A stretch of DNA of 64,000 nucleotides, taken from Mycobacterium triplex. Lineage in GTDB: Bacteria > Actinomycetota > Actinomycetes > Mycobacteriales > Mycobacteriaceae. Under the pieces are notes generated by a model. The model was not told the DNA's origin. It made no database searches and was given only the letters and a program-made list of their open reading frames with translations. Below are positions 1 to 8,988 of this stretch, in pieces (positions within the stretch are counted from its first letter, which is position 1; every line of letters starts with the position of its first letter). A program made the translations under genes and the position numbers. The DNA is taken from NCBI RefSeq assembly GCF_000689255.1, contig NZ_HG964446.1, positions 5,799,455 through 5,863,454 on the forward strand, written 5' to 3'.

Positions 1-587
1 ACGTACCAGCTGCCCATCCGCAGATCGATCTGCGGTCGGCTATGGGTGGTGAATTCGTAGAGCGAATGCCACTCATCGCGGACCTGGGCCTGCAGCACCA
101 GGCCGTCGCCGCGGTCCTCGAGCCGGTAGGGCTCATGCGTGGTCTGCTGGGCGTTGCCGATCTCGAAGCGAATCGGAGACGTCAGGGTCTGTCCGCCGAA
201 GCCGACGTCGACCAGATAGGAGCCCTGCGAACCGGGGAACGTGACCGCCAGCGCGGTGTGGGTCTGTGCCGGCACCGGTGCGTCGGGCGGCAGCATCCAG
301 ATCACCCGGCCGGTCAATCGGCGCACCCGAAAGCCGAGTTCGGCCAGTACGTAACCCATCAGGCCGTTGTGCTCGTAGCAGTAGCCGCCGCGGCGCCGGT
401 GGACCAACTTGTCGATCAGGGCGGCCGGCCCCAGGTCGTCGACCGGCACACCCATCATCGGATCGAGATTCTCGAACGGGATGGTCTGGGTGTGCGCGGT
501 CATCAGAGCTTGCAGCACATCGAGGGTCGGCTCGACGGAGCCGCGATAATTGATGCGGTCGAAGTACGCGCTCAGGTCCAGTGTCAT
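1..587 (-). CDS. nat: Arylamine N-acetyltransferase, C-terminus outside window
   Basis: Transfers an acyl group from acetyl- or propionyl-CoA to arylamines by a Cys-His-Asp mechanism; in Mtb it is tied to cholesterol breakdown because it can use propionyl-CoA. About 195 N-terminal residues are visible, beginning MTLDLSAYFDRINYRG. The triad falls at the family's usual positions: C70 in RRGGYCYEHN, H110 in QTHTALAV and D127 in LVDVGFGG. The family is about 280 residues, so roughly 85 are missing beyond base 1. The ATG at 587 has only a close GGAG before it, so translation initiation looks weak. In Mtb nat is the last gene of hsaACDB-nat; here two plus-strand kinase genes stand between it and hsaB, so it needs its own promoter, probably in 588-753. 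Identity is secure; regulation is inferred. Confidence 0.95.
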   Translation of the reverse strand, partial: MTLDLSAYFDRINYRGSVEPTLDVLQALMTAHTQTIPFENLDPMMGVPVDDLGPAALIDKLVHRRRGGYCYEHNGLMGYVLAELGFRVRRLTGRVIWMLPPDAPVPAQTHTALAVTFPGSQGSYLVDVGFGGQTLTSPIRFEIGNAQQTTHEPYRLEDRGDGLVLQAQVRDEWHSLYEFTTHSRPQIDLRMGSWY

Positions 588-753
588 GGCTCCATTCTGA
601 CCGAGGGTTAACCAACAGGAAACCCAAGGTGACAGAAGGAGTTTGGATCAAATTCATGGCTCGTCCAGAGCGTTCCGCCAACTGCGCGCGCAGGGTGGGA
701 GTTTAGTTACGCTTGAGCCCCGCGAGTCGCACTCATGCAGGAGGTTGGCCGCT

Positions 754-3700
754 GTGGCGGATGCACCCAAGACCGAAGGCCAGGCATCGGCAGTGAGGGG
801 GCTGCCGGAGGAGTTGGCCGAAGCCGGATTCGACAATGCTCGCCAGGTCGGCAAGGGCGGTGCCGGGGTGGTGTACCGCTGCCGCGAGACCGCGTTGGGC
901 CGCATGGTCGCGATCAAGGTGATGCCGGCGAGTTTCGACGAAGAGAGCCGGGAACGCTTTCTGCGTGAGGGCTACGCGATGGGCGGGCTCTCGGGGCATC
1001 CGAACATCCTCAACATCTTGCGGGTCGGCATCACCCCGAGTGGCCGGCCCTACATCGTGATGCCTTACTGCGCCGAGGATTCCCTGGCGGTGCGGCTGCG
1101 CCGCGAGGGCCGCATCCCTTGGCCGGAAGCGATGCGCATCGGTGTGAAGCTGTGTGGGGCACTGGAAACCGCGCACAAGACCGGCATTTTGCACCGCGAC
1201 ATCAAGCCCGCGAACGTGCTCGTCAACGATTACGGCGAACCACAATTGGCCGACTTCGGAATCGCGCATATCCAGGGCGGGTACGAAACGACCAGCGGGT
1301 TCTTCTCCGGCACAATCGACTACACACCGCCGGAGTCGCTGGCCGGCAATCCGGCGACGGTGGCCTCGGACGTCTATTCACTCGGCGCCACGATTTACAC
1401 CCTGATCGCCGGAACCGCCCCCTACGAGCGGCTGGCGAGCGAAGACCTCGTCGCCCAGTACCTGCGCATGAGCACCACCAAGGTCCCCGATCTGCGTGCC
1501 AGCGGGGTCCCCGACTCGGTGTGCGCGGCAATCGAGAGTGCGATGGCGGTGGATCCCGCGGACCGGCCCGCATCCGCGGCGGAATTGGGCCGCGAGTTCC
1601 AAGCCGCGCAGCGCAGCAACGGCCTGCCGGCGGATGCGATGGCGATCACCGACTCGGGGCGGCAGTCGGTACGGGAGGCAGCCGCGGAGATCGCCCAATT
1701 GACGACCGGGGACGACAGCGCGCGGCTAACGTCGACCGCCCCGGCCACCCTGGTCCGGGAATCCGCGAACCAGCTCACCGGTGCGTCGGAATCCGTTATC
1801 CAGCGCGAGTTTTCGGACGCGGCACCGGTATTGCGCGCCGTCTACGACGCCGAGGTGCAACCGGAAATCGAGCCTGCACATCGCGATGGTGACGCCGCTG
1901 TCGACGCGGCATCGTCCGATCCCGGTCCGCCCGGCAAAAAACCACCGCTGTGGGCGCGGGCGGCCGGGTGGTTCTCGGAGCCGGGACGCAAGCGCCACCG
2001 CATCGGGTTGGCCGCCGGCGCGGCCGCCCTGGTCGCCGTACTGGTCGCCGGCATCGTCTACGCCGTACTGCCGTTCGGTGGGGACACCAAGAAGAACACC
2101 GCGAGTACCCAACAGCCCGCGACACACCCCGCGCAGCAGGCGGTTCAGTGGACGCCGATCTCGGAGGCGCGGGTGGCGCGTTATGCGGCGGCAACGACAC
2201 AAGTCGACGGCGCCGTTTGGGTTTTCGGCGGAATTCGCAGCGACGGCACCATCACCGCACGACAGGAGGGCTACGATCCGGCCATCGACGAATGGAAACG
2301 CGGCGACGATCTCCCGGTCGCGGTTTCGCATGCGATGGCGGTCACCTGGCAGGGCAGCTCGGTGGTACTCGGCGGCTGGATGACTGATGACGGTAAGAAC
2401 GTTGCAGCAGACCAGGTTTGGCGGATGGTTAACGGACACTGGGTCGAGTTGCCGCATCTGCTTCAGCCCAGAGCGGCGGCCGCGGCGGCGGTCGCGGGCG
2501 ACCGAATCGTGGTCACCGGCGGTGTCGACGCGAACGGCGCCCTGCTGAATACCACCGAGGTGTTCGACGGCAAGGCGTGGACGCTGGGCGCCCCGCTGCC
2601 GACTCCACGACAAATGCTGGCCGCGGCCTCGGACGGAAGGCTGGTGTACGCGGTCGGCGGAACGAACGGGGCCGACCTGACGACGGTCGAGGCCTATGAC
2701 CCCGCCGACAAAACGTGGACGGCGTTGCCCGCGTTGCCAAAAGCTCGCAGCGGACTCGGCGCCACCGTCGCGGACGGGCGTCTGGTGGCCCTCGGGGGCG
2801 TGTCGTCGGGCCAGGTCCTCAAGAGCGTTTCGACCTTCGATCTGGTGACCAAAACCTGGTCCGGTCTGCCGGACATGGCGACCGCACGGCACGGCATGGC
2901 GGTCGCCTCGGTGGAGCGATCGGTGTACGCGATCGGCGGCTCGACGACCATCGGGGATGAACAAGCCGTCACGTCGGCCGAGACGCTCAAGCTGCCGGCC
3001 CGCAAGACCCAGCCGGCACCGTCGTGGCGTTCATTACCGGACGCGCCGACGGCCCGGCTGGCGGCGGCCTCGGCCGTGCTGAACAACAAGGTGTGGGTCG
3101 TGGGTGGCCTGCGCAACGGCGTTGCGCTGCAAACGGTTGAGAGCTACGAGCCGCACGCCGGCATCTGGGAAACCGCGCCCGCGTTGCCGATCCCGCTGCA
3201 CCACGCGACCGCGGCGGCGTACCGCGGCGAGGTCGTTGTGCTCGGCGGCGCAGGCGCCAACATCGACGGCGGGTCCGCCAAAGTGTTCGCCCTGCGCGGT
3301 GGCAACTGGGTGGAGCTACCGCCGCTCACGCACGCCCGTGCGGCGGCGGCCTCGGCGGTCGTCGGCGACAAACTGGTGGTCGTCGGCGGCCAGAACGGCA
3401 AGCAACTCGTCGGGCAGACCGAGGTTTTCGACGGCACCTCCTGGAAGGACGCCGCCGACCTGCCGACCCCGCGCGACGACCTTGCCGCGGTGTCGGATGG
3501 CACCTACGTCTACGCGCTCGGCGGCAGGATGCTTTCGCCCGACCAGAACTCCGCGGCGGTGGAACGCTTCGACCTCGGGTCGGGAACGTGGGCCAAGTTG
3601 GCGGGCATGCCGACACCGCGAGGCAGCTACGGCGCCACCTACATCGACGGCCGGATCGTCGCGGTCGGCGGCGAAGAGCCGTCGACGGTGCTGAATGTGG

Positions 3701-3873
3701 GCGAGATGTACGACATCACCGCCGGAAAATGGAATGTGCTGCCGCCGCTGCCGACCCCTCGTCATGACGAGGTGGTGGCCGCGGTCGGCAACACCGTCTA
3801 CGTCATCGGCGGCGCTAACCGCCCCGGCCAAGAGGGTCCCGTCGCGACGGTCGAGGCCCTCGATTTCAGCTAA
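754..3873 (+). CDS. PknK-like Ser/Thr kinase with extracytoplasmic Kelch double propeller, copy 1
   Basis: Predicted receptor kinase of 1039 residues. The kinase domain (about 20-290) has the glycine loop GKGGAGVVY, lysine K55 in VAIKV, catalytic HRDIKPANV (H147, D149) and DFG at 167, so it should be active and of the RD type. The domain closely resembles the N-terminus of PknK (GLPEELAEAGFDNARQVGKG). A Pro/Ala-rich linker leads to one membrane helix at about 417-440. The outside part (about 460-1039) has twelve blade motifs ending in GG, interpretable as two six-bladed Kelch propellers; Mtb PknK instead has an ATPase-type C-terminus. The start is GTG 754, with AGGAGG at 739-744; an upstream in-frame ATG at 643 lacks such a site. 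Head-to-tail with a diverged copy 150 bp downstream. The ligand and substrates are unknown. Confidence 0.88.
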   Translation: MADAPKTEGQASAVRGLPEELAEAGFDNARQVGKGGAGVVYRCRETALGRMVAIKVMPASFDEESRERFLREGYAMGGLSGHPNILNILRVGITPSGRPYIVMPYCAEDSLAVRLRREGRIPWPEAMRIGVKLCGALETAHKTGILHRDIKPANVLVNDYGEPQLADFGIAHIQGGYETTSGFFSGTIDYTPPESLAGNPATVASDVYSLGATIYTLIAGTAPYERLASEDLVAQYLRMSTTKVPDLRASGVPDSVCAAIESAMAVDPADRPASAAELGREFQAAQRSNGLPADAMAITDSGRQSVREAAAEIAQLTTGDDSARLTSTAPATLVRESANQLTGASESVIQREFSDAAPVLRAVYDAEVQPEIEPAHRDGDAAVDAASSDPGPPGKKPPLWARAAGWFSEPGRKRHRIGLAAGAAALVAVLVAGIVYAVLPFGGDTKKNTASTQQPATHPAQQAVQWTPISEARVARYAAATTQVDGAVWVFGGIRSDGTITARQEGYDPAIDEWKRGDDLPVAVSHAMAVTWQGSSVVLGGWMTDDGKNVAADQVWRMVNGHWVELPHLLQPRAAAAAAVAGDRIVVTGGVDANGALLNTTEVFDGKAWTLGAPLPTPRQMLAAASDGRLVYAVGGTNGADLTTVEAYDPADKTWTALPALPKARSGLGATVADGRLVALGGVSSGQVLKSVSTFDLVTKTWSGLPDMATARHGMAVASVERSVYAIGGSTTIGDEQAVTSAETLKLPARKTQPAPSWRSLPDAPTARLAAASAVLNNKVWVVGGLRNGVALQTVESYEPHAGIWETAPALPIPLHHATAAAYRGEVVVLGGAGANIDGGSAKVFALRGGNWVELPPLTHARAAAASAVVGDKLVVVGGQNGKQLVGQTEVFDGTSWKDAADLPTPRDDLAAVSDGTYVYALGGRMLSPDQNSAAVERFDLGSGTWAKLAGMPTPRGSYGATYIDGRIVAVGGEEPSTVLNVGEMYDITAGKWNVLPPLPTPRHDEVVAAVGNTVYVIGGANRPGQEGPVATVEALDFS

Positions 3874-4023
3874 GGCGGCTGCTCAGAACACCTTTGCCGG
3901 TCTTCTCACGTCCACGAACAGGGCAATCGTGGAGTTCCGCCCGATTGATCATGCTCGAATCATGTCCCCGAGCAGGCACGGAGCGATACTCTTGAGCTCG
4001 CGAATTCGACAATCGCGGGGAAG

Positions 4024-7000
4024 TTGAGCGCCAACAATATGGGTGAGGGGTTCCCCAAAGACGCGCCGCCGCCCAGCGGCATCATCGCTGAATTGTCCGA
4101 CGCTGGATTCGAGGACGCGCGCCAAGTCGCCAGGGGCGGCGCCGGGGTGATCTATTGCGCCTACGAGACGGCGCTGGGGCGCAATGTCGCGATCAAGGTG
4201 CTGCCGTCGCATATCGACGACGAGAGCCGCGAGCGATTTCTGCGCGAAGGCTATGCGATGGGCGGGCTCTCGGGCCACCCGAACATCGTCAACATCCTGC
4301 GGGTCGGCGTGACCGAAAGTGGCCGGCCCTACATCGTGATGCCGTACATGTCCTCGGATTCCCTGGCGGTCCGGCTGCGTCGCGAAGGGCCGATCGCCTG
4401 GCCCGAGGCACTGCGGATCGCCGTAAAGCTCTGCGGCGCACTGGAAACCGCACACCGAAGCGGCACGTTGCACCGCGACATCAAGCCCGCCAACGTGCTC
4501 GTCAGCGACTACGGCGAGCCGCTGCTGAGCGACTTCGGGATCGCCCACATCGAGGGTGGCTACGAAACGGCGACCGGATTCTTCTCCGGCACAATCGACT
4601 ACACCGCACCGGAGGTCATGACCGGTAAGCCGGCCACGGTCGCGTCCGACCTCTACTCGCTCGGCGCCACGATCTATGCGCTGATCGCCGGTGCCGCGGC
4701 GCACGAACGCAAGAACGACGAGGACCTCGTCGCCCAGTATCTGCGAATCAGCACGACACGGATCCCCGATATGCGTCCGGAAGGAATCCCGGAGGCGGTC
4801 TGCGCGGCGATCGAGCATGCGATGGCGATCGATCCGGCGCAACGGCCTGCGTCCGCGGCGGAGTTCGGCCGCGAGTTGCAGGCGGCCCAGAAGCTCAGCG
4901 GTTTACGACCCGATTCGATGGCGATCACCAGCGTCGCACCCGAATCGGGACGCACACCGCAGCCGGGCGTCGACGGACAAACTTCGATCGTTTCCGGTGA
5001 TGCGGTCGCGCCGGCACCGGACCGGACGACGTCGACCGTTCCGGGAGCAGGCCGGCCGGCGGACCCGGGCCCCACCCAGGCGATCGGCGGCGTCATCGGG
5101 GGCGCTTCGCCCCGCCTGCAGCCCGGACCTCCCGGTCAGGAGGAGTTCTCCGAAGCGGCCAGCATGTTGCGCGGCGCATACACCGCGGAAACCCAAGCGC
5201 ACCTTGGTGCTTCGGCACCGGCGAGCGGCGGCCCCGGAATGAGCCCGCCCGGCGGTCCGGGCCAACCGCCGTCGTCCGGTTCGGTGCCGCCGTCCTGGCG
5301 CAAGCCGCTCTTGGTCAAGGTCCGGGAGTGGTTCGCCGAGCCGGGCAGGAAGCGCAATCGCGTCGCGCTCGTCGCCGGCGCCCTGGTCGTCGTGGTGCTG
5401 TTGGTCGTCGGCGGCCTGTTCTTCTTGACACCGGACAACAAGGACCAGAAGCCCGTCGCGGGCCGGCCGACAACGCAGGCACCCGTGGCGTGGAAGCCGA
5501 TCACCAACGATCGGGTGTCGCGCGTAGAGACGGCGACGACGCAGGTCGACGGAACCATTTGGGTCTTCGGCGGGATCCGCAGCGACGGCGCTGTCACGGC
5601 ACTGCAAGAGGGCTATGACCCCGTCATCGACAGCTGGAAGGGCGGCGACGACCTACCCGTTGCCGTGCAGGACGCGATGGCGGTCAACTGGCAGGGCAAC
5701 CCGGTCGTGCTCGGCGGCTTCAAGACCGTCGGCGGCAAACCCGTTGCGACCGATCAGGTTTGGCGGGTCGTCAACAGTCGCTGGGTCGAGATGCCTCGCC
5801 TGCTGCAGCCCCGCGCGGGAGCGGCGGCCGCGGTCGTGGGCGACCACCTGGTCGTCACGGCTGGTGTCGACGCCAACGGCGCACTGCTGAATACCACCGA
5901 GGTCTTCGATGGCACGTCCTGGAGCCTCGGCGCGCCGATACCGACTCCGCGCCAACAACTGGCCGCGGCGTCGGACGGAAAGCTCGTCTATACCGTCGGT
6001 GGCACCACCGGGGACTCCGACCAGGTGAACGTCGAGGCGTATGACCCGGTCGCCAAGACCTGGACGACGTTGCCCGCACTTCCCCAGGCCCGCAGTGATC
6101 TCGGCGTCGCCATCACCGACGGCCGGCTGGTGACCGTCGGAGGGGTGTCCGGCGGGCAAGTTCTCAAGAGCGTTTCGGTGTTCGATCTGATGAGCAGAAC
6201 GTGGTCCGGTCTGCCCGACATGTCGACCCCGCGGCACGGCATGGCGGTCGCGGCGGTCGAGAAGTCCGTGTACGCGATCGGCGGGTCGAGCACCATCGGC
6301 GACAACCAGCCGATCTCGACGGCGGAAGTGCTGAAACTGCCGGCCCGCAAGATCCAGCCGGTCGCGCAGTGGCGCTCGCTGCCGGACGCGCCGACCGCCC
6401 GGCTGATGATGGCGTGGGCGGTGCTCAACAACAAGATCTGGATCATGGGTGGGCTGCGCAACGGCACCGCCCTGCAGACGGTCGAGAGTTTCGACCCGAA
6501 GACCGGAGCCTGGGAAACCGGACCGCCGCTGCCGATCCCGCTGCATCATGCCGCGGCGGCGACCTTCCGCGGCGAGGTGGTCATCCTCGGCGGCGCGAGC
6601 GACAACATCGCCGACGGGTCCAACAAGGTGTTCGCCCTGCGCGGCGGCAACTGGGTGGAGCTACCGCCGATGACGCACGCCCGCGCGGCGCCGGCCGCGG
6701 CGGTCGTCGGCGACAAACTCGTCGCGGTGGGCGGGCAGAACGCCAAGCAGCTTGTTCCGCAGACCGAGGTCTTCGACGGCAGCTCGTGGAAGGACGCCGC
6801 CGACATGCCCACCCCGCGCGAACACCTGGCGGCGGTCTCCGATGGCACCTACGTGTACACGGTCGGCGGACGTTTCCTGTCCTCGGACAAGAACTCCGCG
6901 GCCCTGGAGCGGTTCGACCCGCAATCCGGTCAATGGACCAAGTTGGTGGGCATGCCGACGCCGCGGGGCAGCTACGGCGCGACATACATCGACGGCCGGA

Positions 7001-7218
7001 TCTTGGCGGTCGGCGGCGAAGAACCGACCCGGGTGCTCAACGTCGTCGAGATGTACGACATCGCCGAAGGGAAGTGGAGCACGTTGCCGCCGATGCCGAC
7101 GCCGCGGCATGCCGAGGTGGTGGCCACGGTGGGCAACACGGTCTATGTGATCGGTGGGGCGAACCGGCCGACGCATGAGGGCCCGATCGCGACGGTCGAG
7201 GCCCTGGACTTCATGTGA
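4024..7218 (+). CDS. PknK-like Ser/Thr kinase with extracytoplasmic Kelch double propeller, copy 2
   Basis: Second member of the tandem pair, 1064 residues and collinear with copy 1: kinase with ARGGAGVIY, K58 in VAIKVL, HRDIKPANV (H150, D152), DFG at 170 and GTIDYTAPE, then a Pro/Gly-rich linker, a membrane helix at about 447-468 and twelve Kelch blades. The kinase and propeller cores are very similar between the copies. The linker (about 300-440) is longer and hardly alignable, and several blade motifs differ (for example VTAGVDANG for VTGGVDANG). The start is uncertain: TTG 4024, preceded by GGGGAA, or ATG 4039 with no clear ribosome site. The 150-bp gap from copy 1 leaves room for a separate promoter. 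It ends convergent with hsaB, with a strong hairpin between them. It is probably a duplicated receptor that has diverged for a different signal; that is inference. Confidence 0.85.
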   Translation: MSANNMGEGFPKDAPPPSGIIAELSDAGFEDARQVARGGAGVIYCAYETALGRNVAIKVLPSHIDDESRERFLREGYAMGGLSGHPNIVNILRVGVTESGRPYIVMPYMSSDSLAVRLRREGPIAWPEALRIAVKLCGALETAHRSGTLHRDIKPANVLVSDYGEPLLSDFGIAHIEGGYETATGFFSGTIDYTAPEVMTGKPATVASDLYSLGATIYALIAGAAAHERKNDEDLVAQYLRISTTRIPDMRPEGIPEAVCAAIEHAMAIDPAQRPASAAEFGRELQAAQKLSGLRPDSMAITSVAPESGRTPQPGVDGQTSIVSGDAVAPAPDRTTSTVPGAGRPADPGPTQAIGGVIGGASPRLQPGPPGQEEFSEAASMLRGAYTAETQAHLGASAPASGGPGMSPPGGPGQPPSSGSVPPSWRKPLLVKVREWFAEPGRKRNRVALVAGALVVVVLLVVGGLFFLTPDNKDQKPVAGRPTTQAPVAWKPITNDRVSRVETATTQVDGTIWVFGGIRSDGAVTALQEGYDPVIDSWKGGDDLPVAVQDAMAVNWQGNPVVLGGFKTVGGKPVATDQVWRVVNSRWVEMPRLLQPRAGAAAAVVGDHLVVTAGVDANGALLNTTEVFDGTSWSLGAPIPTPRQQLAAASDGKLVYTVGGTTGDSDQVNVEAYDPVAKTWTTLPALPQARSDLGVAITDGRLVTVGGVSGGQVLKSVSVFDLMSRTWSGLPDMSTPRHGMAVAAVEKSVYAIGGSSTIGDNQPISTAEVLKLPARKIQPVAQWRSLPDAPTARLMMAWAVLNNKIWIMGGLRNGTALQTVESFDPKTGAWETGPPLPIPLHHAAAATFRGEVVILGGASDNIADGSNKVFALRGGNWVELPPMTHARAAPAAAVVGDKLVAVGGQNAKQLVPQTEVFDGSSWKDAADMPTPREHLAAVSDGTYVYTVGGRFLSSDKNSAALERFDPQSGQWTKLVGMPTPRGSYGATYIDGRILAVGGEEPTRVLNVVEMYDIAEGKWSTLPPMPTPRHAEVVATVGNTVYVIGGANRPTHEGPIATVEALDFM

Positions 7219-7275
7219 TTGCGGCGGCGGGAGCTTTCGGCGCTCGGCCCGGCCGCGAGCGCTTTTCGGCGCTTG

Positions 7276-7350
7276 TTTGATATATGTCAAATATGGGGAT
7301 CCGTACCAACGGATCGGCCCGGTGGCCCGCCCCCTCAACGGGCCACCGGG
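7276..7350. terminator. Bidirectional terminator region between kinase 2 and hsaB
   Basis: In the 293-bp gap between convergent genes there are three inverted repeats: TTTGA/TCAAA at 7276-7291, GATCCGT-ACCA-ACGGATC at about 7299-7316, and a perfect 12-bp stem CCCGGTGGCCCG with its complement (7318-7329 and 7339-7350, 9-nt loop). The last is the likely terminator for both directions. There is no U-tract, as is common in mycobacteria. No gene is supported in the gap. Confidence 0.7.
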
Positions 7351-7511
7351 AACCCATCACCGGAGCTGCGCGGACACCAAAGAATTCGATACCCGGGCAG
7401 CCGGTGCTTGCATGGCGGAATAGATTGCCAAAATTCGCCTAAGCCAAACATTTGTCCCGCCGCATACAAATCAGCGGCGTCGCGGGACGCGTCCCTGGGG
7501 CCGTCCCGGCG

Positions 7512-8078
7512 CTACAGCCAGGTGTCTTGCGTCGTCGTGGTCAGGAACGCTTCCAGGTCGTCGCGCCACTGGGCCGGCGTCGTCTTATCCGGCTCGATCC
7601 CGGTGTATTCGCCGCGGTAGAACAGCAGTGGCCGCGGCTTGATCTTGGGCGCCTCCGACAGTGACTGCACCGCGCCGAACACCACGAAGTGATCTCCGCC
7701 GTCGTGTACGGATGCCACGGTGCAGTCGATGTGGGCCAGCGAGCCGTCGATGATCGGCGAGCCGAGTTCTGATGGATGCCAGTCGATCCCGGCGAACTTG
7801 TCGGCCTCCTTGGATCCGAATCGGGCCGAGACGTGCTTTTGGCTCTCGGTGAGCATGTTGACGCAGAACCGGCCGCTGGCCTCGATGGCCTGCCACGACC
7901 GCGACACCTTGGTCGGGCAGAACAGCACCAGCGGAGGGTCGAGCGACAGCGCCGCGAAGGACTGGCAGGCGAAGCCGATCGGCGCGTCGTCGTGCACGGT
8001 GGTGATGATCGTGATCCCGGTGCAGAACTGACCGAGCACGTTGCGAAACGTGCGCGGGTCGATCGGCGCGGCGGACAC
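7512..8078 (-). CDS. hsaB: Flavin reductase HsaB of the 3-HSA monooxygenase
   Basis: NADH-dependent flavin reductase that supplies reduced flavin to HsaA, which hydroxylates 3-HSA to 3,4-DHSA during cholesterol ring A/B breakdown. The 188-residue protein begins VSAAPIDPRTFRNVLGQF and keeps the flavin-reductase core GFACQSFAALSLDPPLVLF, SRSWQAI, and a C-terminal TTTTQDTWL typical of mycobacterial HsaB. The chosen start is GTG 8078, seven bases after the hsaC stop and preceded by AAGGG; the frame extends 35 codons further upstream into hsaC but without resemblance to the family. It is the last gene of the hsaA-D-C-B run here because nat is displaced. Confidence 0.95.
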   Translation of the reverse strand: MSAAPIDPRTFRNVLGQFCTGITIITTVHDDAPIGFACQSFAALSLDPPLVLFCPTKVSRSWQAIEASGRFCVNMLTESQKHVSARFGSKEADKFAGIDWHPSELGSPIIDGSLAHIDCTVASVHDGGDHFVVFGAVQSLSEAPKIKPRPLLFYRGEYTGIEPDKTTPAQWRDDLEAFLTTTTQDTWL

Positions 8079-8085
8079 AGTCGAG

Positions 8086-8988
8086 TTAACCCTTGAAGCC
8101 GACGCTGAAGTCGTGGCCCCACAGGCTGATCGCGGTGCTCTCCCGGGCGATCCAGTCGTCGTCTTCGACTTGTCGTCCCTCACAACCGAATTCGACGTCG
8201 AATCCGCCGGGGCTCTTCATGTAGAAGGACAGCATCAGGTCGTTGACGTGGCGGCCGAGCGTGGCCGACATCGGCACCTTCTTGCGCAGCGCCCGATCCA
8301 GGCAGAGGCCGACGTCGTCGGCCTCTCCGACCTCGACCATCAGGTGCACGATGCCGCTGGGGGTCTGCCCAGGCATGAAGGCCAGGCTGTGATGACGCGG
8401 GTTGCAGCCCAGGAAGCGCAGCCAGGCCGGCGGCCCGTCGGCGGGCCGACCGACCACCTGGGGCGGCAGCCGCATCGAGTCACGCAGCTTGAAGTCCAGT
8501 ACATCCCGGTAGAAGTGCAGCGTCTCCTCGTCGTCACGGGTCGTCAGGACCACGTGGCCCAGGCCCTGTTCCTCGGTGACGAACTTGTGCCCGTACGGGC
8601 TGACCACGCGGCGGTGCTCGAGGGCGGCGCCGTGGAAGACCTCGAGACAGTTACCCGACGGGTCGGAGAACCGGATCATCTCGTCCACCCGGCGATCGGC
8701 CAGTTCGGCGGCGGTGGCCTCCTTGTAGGGTGTGCCCTCGACGTCGAGCCGGTTCCGAATCTCCTGCAGGCCAGCGGCGTTCGCGCATTCCCAGCCCGCT
8801 TCGATGAGCCGGTCTGCCTCGCCGGGCACGATCACCAGCCGGGCCGGAAAATCGTCCATCCGCAGATACAGCGCGCCCTCGGTGATCCCCTTGCCCTCGA
8901 CCATGCCGAGAACCTTGAGCCCGAATTCACGCCAGGCCGCCATGTCGGTGGCCTCGATGCGCAGATAGCCCAGAGAGCGGATGCTCAT
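8086..8988 (-). CDS. hsaC: 3,4-DHSA extradiol dioxygenase HsaC
   Basis: Fe(II)-dependent meta-cleavage dioxygenase that opens the catechol ring of 3,4-DHSA to give 4,9-DSHA. It is 300 residues, the usual length. Two vicinal-oxygen-chelate halves are present. The iron ligands appear as the His of GLGHVVLTT, the His pair in PRHHSLAFMP and the Glu of FDVEFGCEG. The ATG at 8988 shares one base with the hsaD stop (TGATG), so translation is probably coupled. The open frame continues far upstream into hsaD and hsaA, but only the part from MSIRSLGYLRIEA matches the family. Confidence 0.97.
   Translation of the reverse strand: MSIRSLGYLRIEATDMAAWREFGLKVLGMVEGKGITEGALYLRMDDFPARLVIVPGEADRLIEAGWECANAAGLQEIRNRLDVEGTPYKEATAAELADRRVDEMIRFSDPSGNCLEVFHGAALEHRRVVSPYGHKFVTEEQGLGHVVLTTRDDEETLHFYRDVLDFKLRDSMRLPPQVVGRPADGPPAWLRFLGCNPRHHSLAFMPGQTPSGIVHLMVEVGEADDVGLCLDRALRKKVPMSATLGRHVNDLMLSFYMKSPGGFDVEFGCEGRQVEDDDWIARESTAISLWGHDFSVGFKG

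Noticed and set aside
700..4023. A shared CTTGAGCnCGCGA-like stretch before both kinase genes as a common promoter
   Set aside because: The match is short, with different spacing to each start and no clear -10 or -35 element.
7390..7511. Small plus-strand open frames after the terminator hairpin
   Set aside because: No ribosome site and opposite to the hsaB 3' end.
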